NCBI RefSeq assembly: GCF_000424585.1
Contig: NZ_AUKE01000007.1
Coordinates: forward strand, 124,001-188,000
Direction of reading: 5' to 3'
Length of the DNA stretch: 64,000 nucleotides
Source of the DNA: Butyrivibrio sp. MC2013
Lineage (GTDB): Bacteria; Bacillota; Clostridia; Lachnospirales; Lachnospiraceae
This document shows, piece after piece, positions 8,738-16,813 of the stretch. Made by a program: the position numbers and the translations under genes. The notes under the pieces are model-generated. The model saw only the letters and a list, made by a program, of their open reading frames with translations, did no database searches and was not told the origin of the DNA. Position 1 is the stretch's first letter. Every line of letters begins with the position of its first letter.

Positions 8738-9586
8738 TCATCCCTTGACAGCTCCGGCAGTAATACCGCTGTATATCTGTCTCTGACAGATGATAAAAAC
8801 TATAAGTGCAGGAAGAAGAGATATAAGAACACCTGCGCAGATCAGATTGTACTGACTTCCCATGGGTCCCACAAAGGTATACAGGGATGTAGACATGGTA
8901 CGTATGGACTTGTCCATGAGATAGAGATTTGCGCAGTAATATTCGTTGTAGACTGCCACTCCCTTAAGGATGCAGGCAGTAACAATGGCCGGGCGTAGAA
9001 GGGGCAGGATGATCTTCCAATAGATCTGAAAATATGATGCCCCGTCTATGATCGCCGACTCATCCAGGGATACCGATATATTCTCCATAAACTGGATGAA
9101 TATATAGATAGATATTACATCAGTGCCGCACATCATTATGATGTATCCATAAAGGTGATTTACCAGTCCCAGGACCGACATGATCTTATATACGGTTACC
9201 TGCATAGCTATTGAAGGAAGGAGTGATGCAAACAGAAAAAGATTTCTGATCAGTCCGTTACCCGGGAAGGAAAATCTGTTGAGGATATATGCCAGCTGGG
9301 TACCTACCAGCACCGACACTGCCAAAACACAAAGCATTACAGCAAGCGAATTCACAAAGGCCTGTCCCATATTTGCAGTTTGAAATGCTTTGATGAAATT
9401 ATCGAAGTTAAGCCAGTTACCCGGCATAGCCATAACACTTGTAGTCTGATATTCTTCTGAAGTCTTGAAGGCTGTAAATACACATGACACAACAGGAACT
9501 ACTGCAACCAGAGAAAAGAAGATCAGGATGATATATTTAATGGCATTTAGAAATACAGAGGATATTTTTCTCATATTTTGTTTCAT
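8738..9586 (-). CDS. Sugar ABC transporter permease, MsmG type
   Basis: Inner-membrane subunit with about six membrane helices. The ATPase-docking EAA loop reads DESAIIDGASYFQIYWKIILPLLRP. The N-terminal helix (about 15-35) and the GITAGAVKG tail are typical of the second permease in carbohydrate-uptake family 1. The ATG at 9586 has GGAG six bases upstream. It pairs with the permease encoded just before it and the binding lipoprotein at the operon head. As usual in Gram-positives no ATPase gene is nearby; a shared MsmK-type ATPase elsewhere is expected. Substrate, from context, is beta-mannooligosaccharide. Confidence 0.9.
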   Translation of the reverse strand: MKQNMRKISSVFLNAIKYIILIFFSLVAVVPVVSCVFTAFKTSEEYQTTSVMAMPGNWLNFDNFIKAFQTANMGQAFVNSLAVMLCVLAVSVLVGTQLAYILNRFSFPGNGLIRNLFLFASLLPSIAMQVTVYKIMSVLGLVNHLYGYIIMMCGTDVISIYIFIQFMENISVSLDESAIIDGASYFQIYWKIILPLLRPAIVTACILKGVAVYNEYYCANLYLMDKSIRTMSTSLYTFVGPMGSQYNLICAGVLISLLPALIVFIICQRQIYSGITAGAVKG

Positions 9587-9602
9587 ATTGATCTCCTAAC
9601 TC

Positions 9603-10505
9603 TTAATCTTCAGATGACCTGAATATGTACTTGAAGAACAGTTTCTGAAGAATGGTGCAAGCGAATATTATCAGAAGAAGTATCACTGCCATAGCGCTGG
9701 CCAGTCCGACCTTCTGTGTTACATGGGCTATCTCGTTCATGATGACGAAATATGTTCCCGTTCCGTTAGCTCCCCCGGTTATTACGTAGGGTGGTTCAAA
9801 GGCGCTGAGGGAGCCTGTGATCGAAAGAATCACATTTAAGGTTACGATCGTCTTGATACTGGGCAGTATTATGTGGAAGAACTGCTGAAACTTATTGGCA
9901 CCGTCAAGGGATGCTGCTTCGTAGAGTTCATTATCCACTGACATGATCGCACCTATGAACAGGACCATGTTCTGACCGAAATAACGCCAGATACTGGTTG
10001 CCACAAGTGACCAGTTATTTACCTTCTGGTCTTTAAGCCAATAGGGAAGCTGTTCTGCGTCAAAACCAAATAGCTGCAGGACAGAATCCAGAACAAATCC
10101 TCTTGTATAGAAGAATTTAAAGATAAATCCAATGGCAATTCCACTTATAAGATAAGGGAAGAACATCATACCCTTAAAGATATTGCCGCCCTTTACCTTA
10201 AAGCTCAGGATCGTTGCCAGAAAGAGTGCAAGGGCCAGCTGCACAAGAGCACCGATACAGTAATAGATACTGAGCTTAAGTGCCTTAAAGCAGTCGTCTC
10301 TTGTAAGTACATCTATGTAATTCTTAAAACCGACAAATACTCTTTTGTCCGGTGGAGTCAGATATTTCATTTTGAAAAAGCTGAACTCCACCATTTGAAC
10401 AAAGGGAAGATAGGTGAATAAAACAAGAAGAAATAATGGGATGACCGCGAAGCTGACTATGATCACAGTCTGTTGTCCCTTTCTACTTTTCAGCCACTTT
10501 TTCAT
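9603..10505 (-). CDS. Sugar ABC transporter permease, MsmF type
   Basis: First permease of the pair, 300 aa, with a basic cytosolic start, a first membrane helix at about 13-35 and a typical FFKMKYLTPPDK segment after it. The EAA loop reads YEAASLDGANKFQQFFHIILPSIK. SD GGAGG lies nine bases before the ATG at 10505. Sixteen bases separate it from the next permease. It follows the binding-protein gene after a spacer with a strong hairpin, which should lower its expression relative to the binding protein. Confidence 0.9.
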   Translation of the reverse strand: MKKWLKSRKGQQTVIIVSFAVIPLFLLVLFTYLPFVQMVEFSFFKMKYLTPPDKRVFVGFKNYIDVLTRDDCFKALKLSIYYCIGALVQLALALFLATILSFKVKGGNIFKGMMFFPYLISGIAIGFIFKFFYTRGFVLDSVLQLFGFDAEQLPYWLKDQKVNNWSLVATSIWRYFGQNMVLFIGAIMSVDNELYEAASLDGANKFQQFFHIILPSIKTIVTLNVILSITGSLSAFEPPYVITGGANGTGTYFVIMNEIAHVTQKVGLASAMAVILLLIIFACTILQKLFFKYIFRSSED

Positions 10506-10540
10506 CCCACATTTCCTCCTATTTCTTAGTTAAGCTGATA

Positions 10541-10573
10541 ATACATTCTTGGATAAAGCATCCAAGAATGTAT
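10541..10573. other. Strong hairpin between binding protein and permease genes
   Basis: A perfect 14-bp stem (10541-10554 with 10560-10573) on a 5-base loop sits 45 bases after the binding-protein stop. No T-run follows, so it looks like an mRNA-stabilising hairpin that raises binding protein over permease. Ten bp of its stem recur at 970-1002. Confidence 0.65.
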
Positions 10574-10617
10574 GCTCAATTTTAAATTTCATATTATCGG
10601 CATCTGATATTTGCCGA

Positions 10618-12060
10618 TCAGTTTCTCTCGATGCCAAGTACGTCCTGTGCATCTGTCCATTTCTGGTTCCAGTCATCCATGATCTCGTCAAAGGTCATAT
10701 CACCCATGGATGCGTGCTCGATGATGAGCTGTACTCTTCTGTCTCCGCCTGCTCTGAAGTTCATCTCAGACTCAGAGTTGAGCTCGTTGAGTAGATCCTC
10801 TTCGCCTTCAAGAGCGGGTGTTTCCTGCATGAATTCTACATTATCAAATGCAAGCTTGGTCTCTGTGCTGCCAGCCTTGATGGGAAGTCCATCTTCGTTG
10901 TATGCAAAGCCTGACTCTTCTGTCATCCACTTAACAAATACAAGAGCTGCCTGCTTCTCATTTTCAGGAGCGTTTACGTTTACGCCGTAGCAGTAGTCAG
11001 GTCCTGCAAGAGCATACTGCTTGCCATCTACGCTGATGGGGAAAGGCATATAGCCGATGTCTGCTGCGTTTTCGCCTGCAGCTTCCATCTGAGGATAAGC
11101 CCATGATCCCAGTACCATGCAGCCGATCTCGCCTCTGTTGATCATGCCTTTGCAGCCTTCCCAGTCAGTTGTGGAATAATCTTCCTCTGTAAGTCCCTCT
11201 GCTACTGCATCATAGAGGATCTTGTATACTGCATAGGGATGTGTTCCATCTTCATAGTTCTTGAAAGGATCAGTGGTGTGGATAATGGTGTTGTTAGTGA
11301 ATGCTGCATCGCCTGTAGCGGATACTCCGGTATAATCATCCCATGAACCCATTGTCCAGCCTGCTGCATAGTTGGTATAAAGAGGAATGATATCGCTGTT
11401 GTACTCTTTGATCTTTTTCAGAGCTGCGATGAATTCATCGGGAGTCTTGGGAAGCTCTGTAACGCCTGCCTCTTCAAATACTCTCTTGTTGTATACGATA
11501 CCCTGAGCTGTTGCTGTAGAAGGAACGCCGTATACCTCGCCCTTGTATTCCCAGTGATCTGCATAGTTGATCTGAGTGTTCATCACATCCAGGCTTCCAA
11601 AGGATTCAAAATAGGATGACAGATCGCTCTTATCAATGGAAGGGATCATCATAACAGTCTCGTAATCACCGGACTGAAGATGAGTCTTGGCATCCTCTGC
11701 ATAGTTGGTGTCAGTGATGACATTTACTTTGATGCCGGGATAGGTCTTGTTAAATTCTTCCATGTACTCAACCCATCTCACTCCGCCGTAGTCCTCGGAA
11801 TCAAGGTCTGTCCTGTTGTTAAAGAAAGAAATCTCGGCCTGCAGATCTGTGAAGTCCTCCCCAAGCACGATATCTGCATAGGACTTAAGTCCTGTTTCAG
11901 AAGCCTCTTCACTTCCTGCTGCCTCCTGGCCATCAGTTTCTACTGCGGCCTCTTCTTTTGCAGGTGCCTTATCGGCTTCATCTGCAGAGCCTGAGCAAGC
12001 TGCAAGAGTTGACATCATTACTGCTGACATTGACAGTGCCAGTAACTTTTTGATCTTCAT
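10618..12060 (-). CDS. Sugar-binding lipoprotein of ABC transporter (family 1)
   Basis: Cell-surface lipoprotein that delivers sugar to the adjacent permeases. The signal peptide ends in the lipobox STLAAC (Cys22), then comes an acidic Ala/Glu-rich linker to about residue 60. The fold motifs include GIKVNVITDTNY, KTHLQSGDYETVM, GVPSTATAQGIVYNKRVFEEAG and GCMVLGSWAYPQM. SD AGGAGG lies six bases before the ATG and a good promoter at 12105-12133. First gene of the nine-gene operon; mannooligosaccharide is the likely ligand from context. Confidence 0.92.
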   Translation of the reverse strand: MKIKKLLALSMSAVMMSTLAACSGSADEADKAPAKEEAAVETDGQEAAGSEEASETGLKSYADIVLGEDFTDLQAEISFFNNRTDLDSEDYGGVRWVEYMEEFNKTYPGIKVNVITDTNYAEDAKTHLQSGDYETVMMIPSIDKSDLSSYFESFGSLDVMNTQINYADHWEYKGEVYGVPSTATAQGIVYNKRVFEEAGVTELPKTPDEFIAALKKIKEYNSDIIPLYTNYAAGWTMGSWDDYTGVSATGDAAFTNNTIIHTTDPFKNYEDGTHPYAVYKILYDAVAEGLTEEDYSTTDWEGCKGMINRGEIGCMVLGSWAYPQMEAAGENAADIGYMPFPISVDGKQYALAGPDYCYGVNVNAPENEKQAALVFVKWMTEESGFAYNEDGLPIKAGSTETKLAFDNVEFMQETPALEGEEDLLNELNSESEMNFRAGGDRRVQLIIEHASMGDMTFDEIMDDWNQKWTDAQDVLGIERN

Positions 12061-12104
12061 AAGTAACCTCCTTTTATATAGCGAATTGCTTTGTTAAAAA
12101 TAGA

Positions 12105-12133
12105 ATAATATTTTAGCCTTATTTAATCATCAA
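12105..12133 (-). promoter_or_regulatory. Promoter of the mannoside operon
   Basis: On the minus strand TTGATG (12133-12128) and TATTAT (12110-12105) stand 17 bases apart, about 45 bases before the binding-protein ATG. Both hexamers differ from consensus, as expected for an activator-dependent promoter. Confidence 0.65.
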
Positions 12134-12135
12134 TT

Positions 12136-12164
12136 ATTCTTGCGAGTTATAACTCATTCTTGCG
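12136..12164. promoter_or_regulatory. Candidate AraC-type direct repeats plus palindrome
   Basis: The nonamer ATTCTTGCG occurs at 12136-12144 and 12156-12164, spaced exactly 20 bases, on the same face of the helix. The nearer copy ends two bases from the -35 hexamer of the mannoside operon, the classic place for a class II AraC activator. The palindrome GAGTTATAACTC (12144-12155) fills the gap and could be a second regulator's site, perhaps the LacI protein encoded at 13241. Confidence 0.6.
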
Positions 12165-12301
12165 TAAATCATATTTTTTACCTCAAAATCACATGTTTAT
12201 TCTCTTTTTACCTAATTGAAATTAGTTAATTTAGGTAACTATCACTTGTTATTTTCTTTTTTCTTGTATAAAATAGGGGATATAAGGAGTAATTTGGGAA
12301 A

Positions 12302-13192
12302 ATGGAAGCTTTAAATGAACTCAATTCAATATTCAGACTGCACAGGCTCTTTGAAACAGGGATGGGCTTCTCGGACATACTGGACAGCAAGAGATTTCTG
12401 TCCAATGTAAAAGCTGCCGGAACAGAGCTTTTGCTCCATCCTCATTTTGGAGGCGCCATATCCTATGGCATACCCACCACCTTTGAGTATGCAGGCAGCC
12501 CTTACTATCTTCTCTTATATATGGAAAAGGGAGATGCCTCTGTCAAAGGCAAAGAACTGGACGCTTTTAAGATAAGCGAGAAAGAAATGATCATAGCGGG
12601 CCCGGGAATAGATTTTAGATTTGATACCAGATCCACACCCTGCTTCTTTCATCTCTTCCTCATAACAGGGAGCGCTATGACTCTCTACTGCGACGGCATC
12701 AGCAGGATATCCTTTAAAGAGAATTATATTGCAGGACAGCTCTCATATCTGCAAAAGCTCCTGTCCCAGCAGGGAGAAGATATAGAATATCTGGAATCCA
12801 GGCTTTTGACCGAAGTTCTGACAGATGCATATCTTGAGTGCAATAAGCATAAAGAGACCGGTTCATATTCACCAATCCCTGACTATATCAGAGAGATGAA
12901 GAGGATCCTGGATATGGAATATAAGAGTCAGCTGACTCTGGACGAGCTGGCAGGAAGACTATATATCAGCAAATACAGGCTGTGCAGGGAGTTTGGCAGC
13001 TATTACAGCATATCTCCCCTGCAATACTTAAATCACCTGCGTATCCAAAAGGCCAAAGCACTCCTTGAGCAGACCGACATTTCAGTACATGCCATAGGTA
13101 TGGATGTGGGCATACCCAATACCAGCCATTTTATCAAGCTGTTCAAAAGAGATACCGGCAGGACACCTGCAGAATACAGAAAAAGAGGATGA
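12302..13192 (+). CDS. AraC-family regulator with cupin-like sensor domain
   Basis: Transcription factor of 296 aa. Residues about 40-150 look like a cupin-type ligand pocket (HPHFGG, EKEMIIAGPG, CFFHLFLI). Residues about 195-296 carry two helix-turn-helix motifs: LTLDELAGRLYISKYRLCREF and, after ALLEQTDISVHAIG, the AraC signature DVGIPNTSHFIKLFKRDTG with TPAEYRKR. It is divergent from the mannoside operon, whose promoter carries paired repeats suited to it, so it is likely that operon's activator. Its stop codon lies inside the long hairpin shared with the convergent LacI gene. Confidence 0.9.
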   Translation: MEALNELNSIFRLHRLFETGMGFSDILDSKRFLSNVKAAGTELLLHPHFGGAISYGIPTTFEYAGSPYYLLLYMEKGDASVKGKELDAFKISEKEMIIAGPGIDFRFDTRSTPCFFHLFLITGSAMTLYCDGISRISFKENYIAGQLSYLQKLLSQQGEDIEYLESRLLTEVLTDAYLECNKHKETGSYSPIPDYIREMKRILDMEYKSQLTLDELAGRLYISKYRLCREFGSYYSISPLQYLNHLRIQKAKALLEQTDISVHAIGMDVGIPNTSHFIKLFKRDTGRTPAEYRKRG

Positions 13193-13253
13193 GCAAAGTG
13201 AAAGTCCCCAAAAAGTCAGACTTTTTGGGGACTTCACAGCTCATCCTCTTTTT
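13180..13253. terminator. Bidirectional terminator containing both stop codons
   Basis: The centre is a 16-bp perfect repeat (13202-13217 with 13219-13234), extended by 3 bp and then by 15 bp (13180-13194 with 13239-13253), with only small bulges. The outer arms are the last codons of both genes, each ending in the same KRG-stop sequence. The A-rich left and T-rich right ends give T-runs in both directions. Confidence 0.85.
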
Positions 13254-14254
13254 TTCACGCTTTTCTTTTCAACCAGATGTCCGGTCACTATCTGCATGCC
13301 CTTCTTTACTTCACTGCCGGCGATCAGCTTCTCCACCGCAGCTGCTGTAGATCTGACCATCTGCATAGCATCTACTTCATAGGTAGTGATATCCACATCG
13401 CAGACACCCGGGAATATGAAATTATCAAAGCCCACAACAGAGAAATCATCAGGTATGCTGTATCCGTCCTCTTCCAGCCTCTTGATCAGCACTCCTGCCG
13501 TCAGATCACAGTTGCATACAAAGGCCGTAGGCATTTCCATAGGGAGCCTTAGCTTATCCGGAGTAAAGATGATGCCGCTTGTCTTGTCCCTGTCTTCAAT
13601 CTGCCAGTCCGGTCTGACATTAGCGCCATGCTCCATCATAGACTTTACATAGCCCAGATATCTGTCTGTGATAGATGTGGTCTGAAGGAGCGATCCCACA
13701 AAGGCTATATCCCTGTGACCGTGATCAAAGAGGTAATTAGTCAGATAATAGGAACCATAGAAGCTGTCAGATACCACTGATACCACATCCATGGCTTCAT
13801 CACAAAAATCCAGATAGAGCACAGGCACGCCCGCTCTCTTCTTGATAAACTCGCAGTATTCCTTGGAAAACTCTCCCTGTAATATCAGGGCATCCACCTT
13901 GCCTTCTTTGATAAAGCCGGGAAGCAGGAGCTTCTTTTCCAGATCATAGCTTGCTATCTCCAAAAGGCCAAAATTGCCGTGGCTTGACAGCTCTGTAGCA
14001 AGTAGCTGATACATATTGAGATAAAAGGAATTATATTTACTGAAATGTTTCTCATGGAGAAGTATACCTATATTTTTGCCCTTGGCTTCATCTCTGGCAG
14101 AAGGCTGTCTGTAACCCATCTCGTCAGCAAGTCTTATGATCCTCTCCCTCATCTCTTCGCTGACGCCCTTTTGTCCTGCAAGAGCCTTGGACACTGTTAC
14201 TACACTTACCCCCACCTCTTTAGCTATATCTGCAAGCTTGACTGTCTTTGCCAT
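13241..14254 (-). CDS. LacI/GalR-family regulator
   Basis: DNA-binding domain at residues 1-55 (VKLADIAKEVGVSVVTVSKAL), hinge, then a periplasmic-binding-like effector domain (KNIGILLHEKHF, DALILQGEF, VLYLDFCDEAMDVV, DIAFVGSL, FVCNCDLTAGVLIKRLEEDGYSIPDDFSVVGFDN). Length 337 aa is standard. Likely a sugar-responsive repressor. It lies between the mannoside operon's activator gene and the two-component operon; its targets could be either or its own promoter. A partial match to the palindrome at 12144 (CGAGTTA) lies upstream at about 14316. The SD is weak. Confidence 0.9.
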   Translation of the reverse strand: MAKTVKLADIAKEVGVSVVTVSKALAGQKGVSEEMRERIIRLADEMGYRQPSARDEAKGKNIGILLHEKHFSKYNSFYLNMYQLLATELSSHGNFGLLEIASYDLEKKLLLPGFIKEGKVDALILQGEFSKEYCEFIKKRAGVPVLYLDFCDEAMDVVSVVSDSFYGSYYLTNYLFDHGHRDIAFVGSLLQTTSITDRYLGYVKSMMEHGANVRPDWQIEDRDKTSGIIFTPDKLRLPMEMPTAFVCNCDLTAGVLIKRLEEDGYSIPDDFSVVGFDNFIFPGVCDVDITTYEVDAMQMVRSTAAAVEKLIAGSEVKKGMQIVTGHLVEKKSVKKRG

Positions 14255-14347
14255 AACTTTTCACACGTTTCCCTTCTGTATTTTTCTGTCCCCCCAACAG
14301 CTAATATCGTTATTACGAGTTAAATTATATCATATATAAGATTAACT

Positions 14348-14390
14348 GCAATTAAAAAAGCAGCAATTTTTTAGCTGCTTTTTTAATTGC
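14348..14390 (-). terminator. Terminator of the two-component operon, overlapping the last stop codon
   Basis: A perfect 17-bp stem (14348-14364 with 14374-14390) on a 9-base loop, with six A/T pairs in the middle of the stem. The stop codon of the ATPase-like gene (14385-14383) is inside the stem. The symmetrical A and T tracts could serve both directions. Confidence 0.75.
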
Positions 14391-15786
14391 ATATTGCCGC
14401 TATCTCTATGATCCTGTCAGCCAGGGGAGCGGAATCTGCCACATTCATAGTTATATTTACTATTGATATTCCCCTAGCCAGCAGCATCTCCTGCAGCTCC
14501 TTAAGGAGCAGTCTCATAGAGAAATCTTCGTCCTTAAAAGGCATGGCACATAATACAAGATCAGGCTTTTGCAGCAGTATCCTGCCATATATCAGCTCGA
14601 TCTTCTCCTTTTGAGTCAGCTCTCTGATACTCTTGCCAAATACCTCTTCGCCGAGAAGCCCCGACAGCTCCTGTCTGACGCTCCTGGCCACACCACTCCT
14701 CCCCCACACAGAAGGTATCCTGTGGTCAACAGTAAAGAGCAGGTTATCCAGATAGCTCAGCTCTTCAAACAGCATGTTTTCTTCGGGATGTTCCCTTAGA
14801 AGGGCCACTCTCCTGTCCCTGCAAAGCACTGTTTTGTCACCTTCTATGTAGAAGCGACTGTCAGCGGGCTTGTAGTCTCCAAAGATAGCTGATATAAGGT
14901 CGTCAAATACCCGATTATCAAGGGGCCTTATCACCAGATATTCCCCCTTGCGAACAGTTACTGTCAGCCTGGCACCCAGAGCCAGTTTCAGATCTCTGAT
15001 CTCCAATACCTCTTTTTCGCTCAGAGCCCTGCCCGGTCTTCCTGCTCCCTGACCGGCATAATCACTATGTTCCTGATACAGGGCATCCCATATGCTGCCT
15101 GCCAGCTTGTCGCTGCTGATTATATTCAATATCCTGCCGCCGGACATAACTGCAGCTCTTGAGCACAGAGAGCTGATCTCTTCCAAATGTCCGCTGATAA
15201 AGAGAAAAGCTATCCCCCGCTTACTGTAATGCCTGACAACCTCGTACAGGCGCCCCATTTCATTCTCTGCTATAAAGGTTCCCAGCTCTCTTAGCACTAT
15301 CAGTCTGTTACCTGCTATAACAGCCCTTAGGATCTCCACCAGGACTCTCTCGTATGCAGAGAGCTCCTCTACTCTGCTTCCCGGATCTATATCCTCACCG
15401 ATATCCTGTAAAAAGGGTCGCAGCTGGTCTTCTAAAAGACTATTCCTGATAATATACTGACCAAAGCCTTCCCTGAGTACAAAGATATTGCTGACAACGC
15501 TTTGCCCCATTACCAGCGAATTCTCACTCCCTATCACAGTGATCTTGTTGGGGGCCCTGTGCATATCCTGCCAGGAATTGACCTTTTTGCCATTGTAATA
15601 AACATAGCCGTAGTAAAGGGGATCATTGCTTTTTAAGAGCTCCAGAAACTCCTCCAGGCCATATGCATTCAGGGGGATCAGGCCCATGATCTCTCCCTTT
15701 TGGATATCCAATTCAAAATCACGTAGATAGACTACAGAATCCTTCTCATAGGTCACTCTCGAGAAGCGCAGGATCTCATTTTCCAC
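14383..15786 (-). CDS. Degenerate RbsA/MglA-type ABC ATPase homologue (no intact Walker motifs)
   Basis: 467 aa with the two-cassette layout of sugar ABC ATPases, but the nucleotide sites look dead. Where RbsA has GENGAGKST it reads GLIPLNAYGLEEF, so the Walker A lysine and Ser/Thr are gone; the Walker B region reads LIVLRELGTF instead of LIMDEPTSA; the signature is LSAYERVLVEILRAV; the H-loop reads FISGHLEEI. The second half keeps the outline (TVRKGEYLVIRPL, LTQKEKIELIYGR, PDLVLCAMPF) without active motifs. The likely start is GTG at 15786, six bases after AAGGGAGG, overlapping the kinase gene by 11 bases. Tight coupling to a kinase and response regulator suggests a regulatory, not transport-powering, role. 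Confidence 0.8.
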   Translation of the reverse strand: MENEILRFSRVTYEKDSVVYLRDFELDIQKGEIMGLIPLNAYGLEEFLELLKSNDPLYYGYVYYNGKKVNSWQDMHRAPNKITVIGSENSLVMGQSVVSNIFVLREGFGQYIIRNSLLEDQLRPFLQDIGEDIDPGSRVEELSAYERVLVEILRAVIAGNRLIVLRELGTFIAENEMGRLYEVVRHYSKRGIAFLFISGHLEEISSLCSRAAVMSGGRILNIISSDKLAGSIWDALYQEHSDYAGQGAGRPGRALSEKEVLEIRDLKLALGARLTVTVRKGEYLVIRPLDNRVFDDLISAIFGDYKPADSRFYIEGDKTVLCRDRRVALLREHPEENMLFEELSYLDNLLFTVDHRIPSVWGRSGVARSVRQELSGLLGEEVFGKSIRELTQKEKIELIYGRILLQKPDLVLCAMPFKDEDFSMRLLLKELQEMLLARGISIVNITMNVADSAPLADRIIEIAAICN

Positions 15787-16813
15787 CGGCAGCCTCCCTT
15801 GCAAGCTCTGATCTCTCGCTAACAGCGGGAATGGATATCTCCACGCTGGTACCTATATTTTTAATAGAAAAAACATGCAATCCATATTCCTGCCCAAACA
15901 GGAGATGTATACGGTTGTTGACATTAACAAGAGCTATTCCGCCGCTCTCCTTCTCGGAGGTCCTAAGGCTTTCTCCTCCCATATCAAGTCTGCGATTAAG
16001 TCTGGCCAGAGTATCCTCGTCCATGCCCACACCGTCATCAGATATTGTTATCTTGATCCTCATATCGGTTCTTTCAATGCAGATCGTGGTCAGGCCCTTG
16101 CCTATCTTCATCTCAGTCCCGTGTATGATACTATTCTCAAGTATAGGCTGCAGAGTAAGCTTGGGTATCATAAGGCTCCCCAGGTCCTCTCCTTTCTCGT
16201 CAATCTCAAGGCCTATCCTGTCTCCAAATCGGTACTGCTGGATCTTGAAATATGTCCTGCAATTGTCCAGCTCCTCATCTATAGTAACCAGATTCTCAAC
16301 ATTACTAATGGTATACCTGAAAAATGTGGCAAGAGCTTCCGTCATATCCGCTACAGTATCAAGTCCTGCTATGAGAGCCTCACTCCTGATACCATCCAGT
16401 GTGTTATACAGAAAATGAGGATTGATCTGATTCTGAAGAGCCAGATACTGTGCCTGTCTCTTATTCAGATTCACAGTCTGAGTAGAATTCAGGATAGTAT
16501 AGATCGTATCTGACATCTCCTCCGTAGCAGGGGTAAGTACAGTGCCCTGGCTTCCGGAAGGTTCAAATACCATATAACCGTTTATCATACGCCTGATCTT
16601 ATTCTCATTTCTAAGAAAAGGCCTTGCTATAGCAAAGATAAATATAAACAGATATAGAAAAAGCACTGACATCACTATGACACTGAGATGCTCGTAACCA
16701 TCACAAATAATACAGATAACCATCATCAGCAGAAAAAAGGATGACAAAAAAGCCAGTATCCTGCCTGATAAAAATCTGCTTTTTCTAAACAATCTCATAA
16801 TAGGATCATCCAT
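15776..16813 (-). CDS. Histidine kinase (LytS/YesM class) without extracellular sensor domain
   Basis: 345 aa. Two membrane helices (about 15-37 and 44-65) are joined by only about six residues, so almost nothing is exposed outside. The His_kinase box QNQINPHFLYNTLDGIR has the phosphoacceptor His133. The ATP-binding half shows N-box ILENSIIHG, G1 ISDDGVGMDEDTL and G2 GIALVNVNNRIHLLFG. It overlaps the response-regulator gene by eight bases and the ATPase-like gene by 11, so the three are co-expressed. With no outside domain the signal must come through the membrane or from a partner; the ATPase-like protein is the obvious candidate. Confidence 0.92.
   Translation of the reverse strand: MDDPIMRLFRKSRFLSGRILAFLSSFFLLMMVICIICDGYEHLSVIVMSVLFLYLFIFIFAIARPFLRNENKIRRMINGYMVFEPSGSQGTVLTPATEEMSDTIYTILNSTQTVNLNKRQAQYLALQNQINPHFLYNTLDGIRSEALIAGLDTVADMTEALATFFRYTISNVENLVTIDEELDNCRTYFKIQQYRFGDRIGLEIDEKGEDLGSLMIPKLTLQPILENSIIHGTEMKIGKGLTTICIERTDMRIKITISDDGVGMDEDTLARLNRRLDMGGESLRTSEKESGGIALVNVNNRIHLLFGQEYGLHVFSIKNIGTSVEISIPAVSERSELAREAAGGK

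Noticed and set aside
14383-15786. Pseudogene of a sugar ABC ATPase
   Set aside because: The frame is full-length, has a good SD, overlaps the kinase gene and keeps the fold outline; only the catalytic motifs are replaced, which points to a new role rather than decay.
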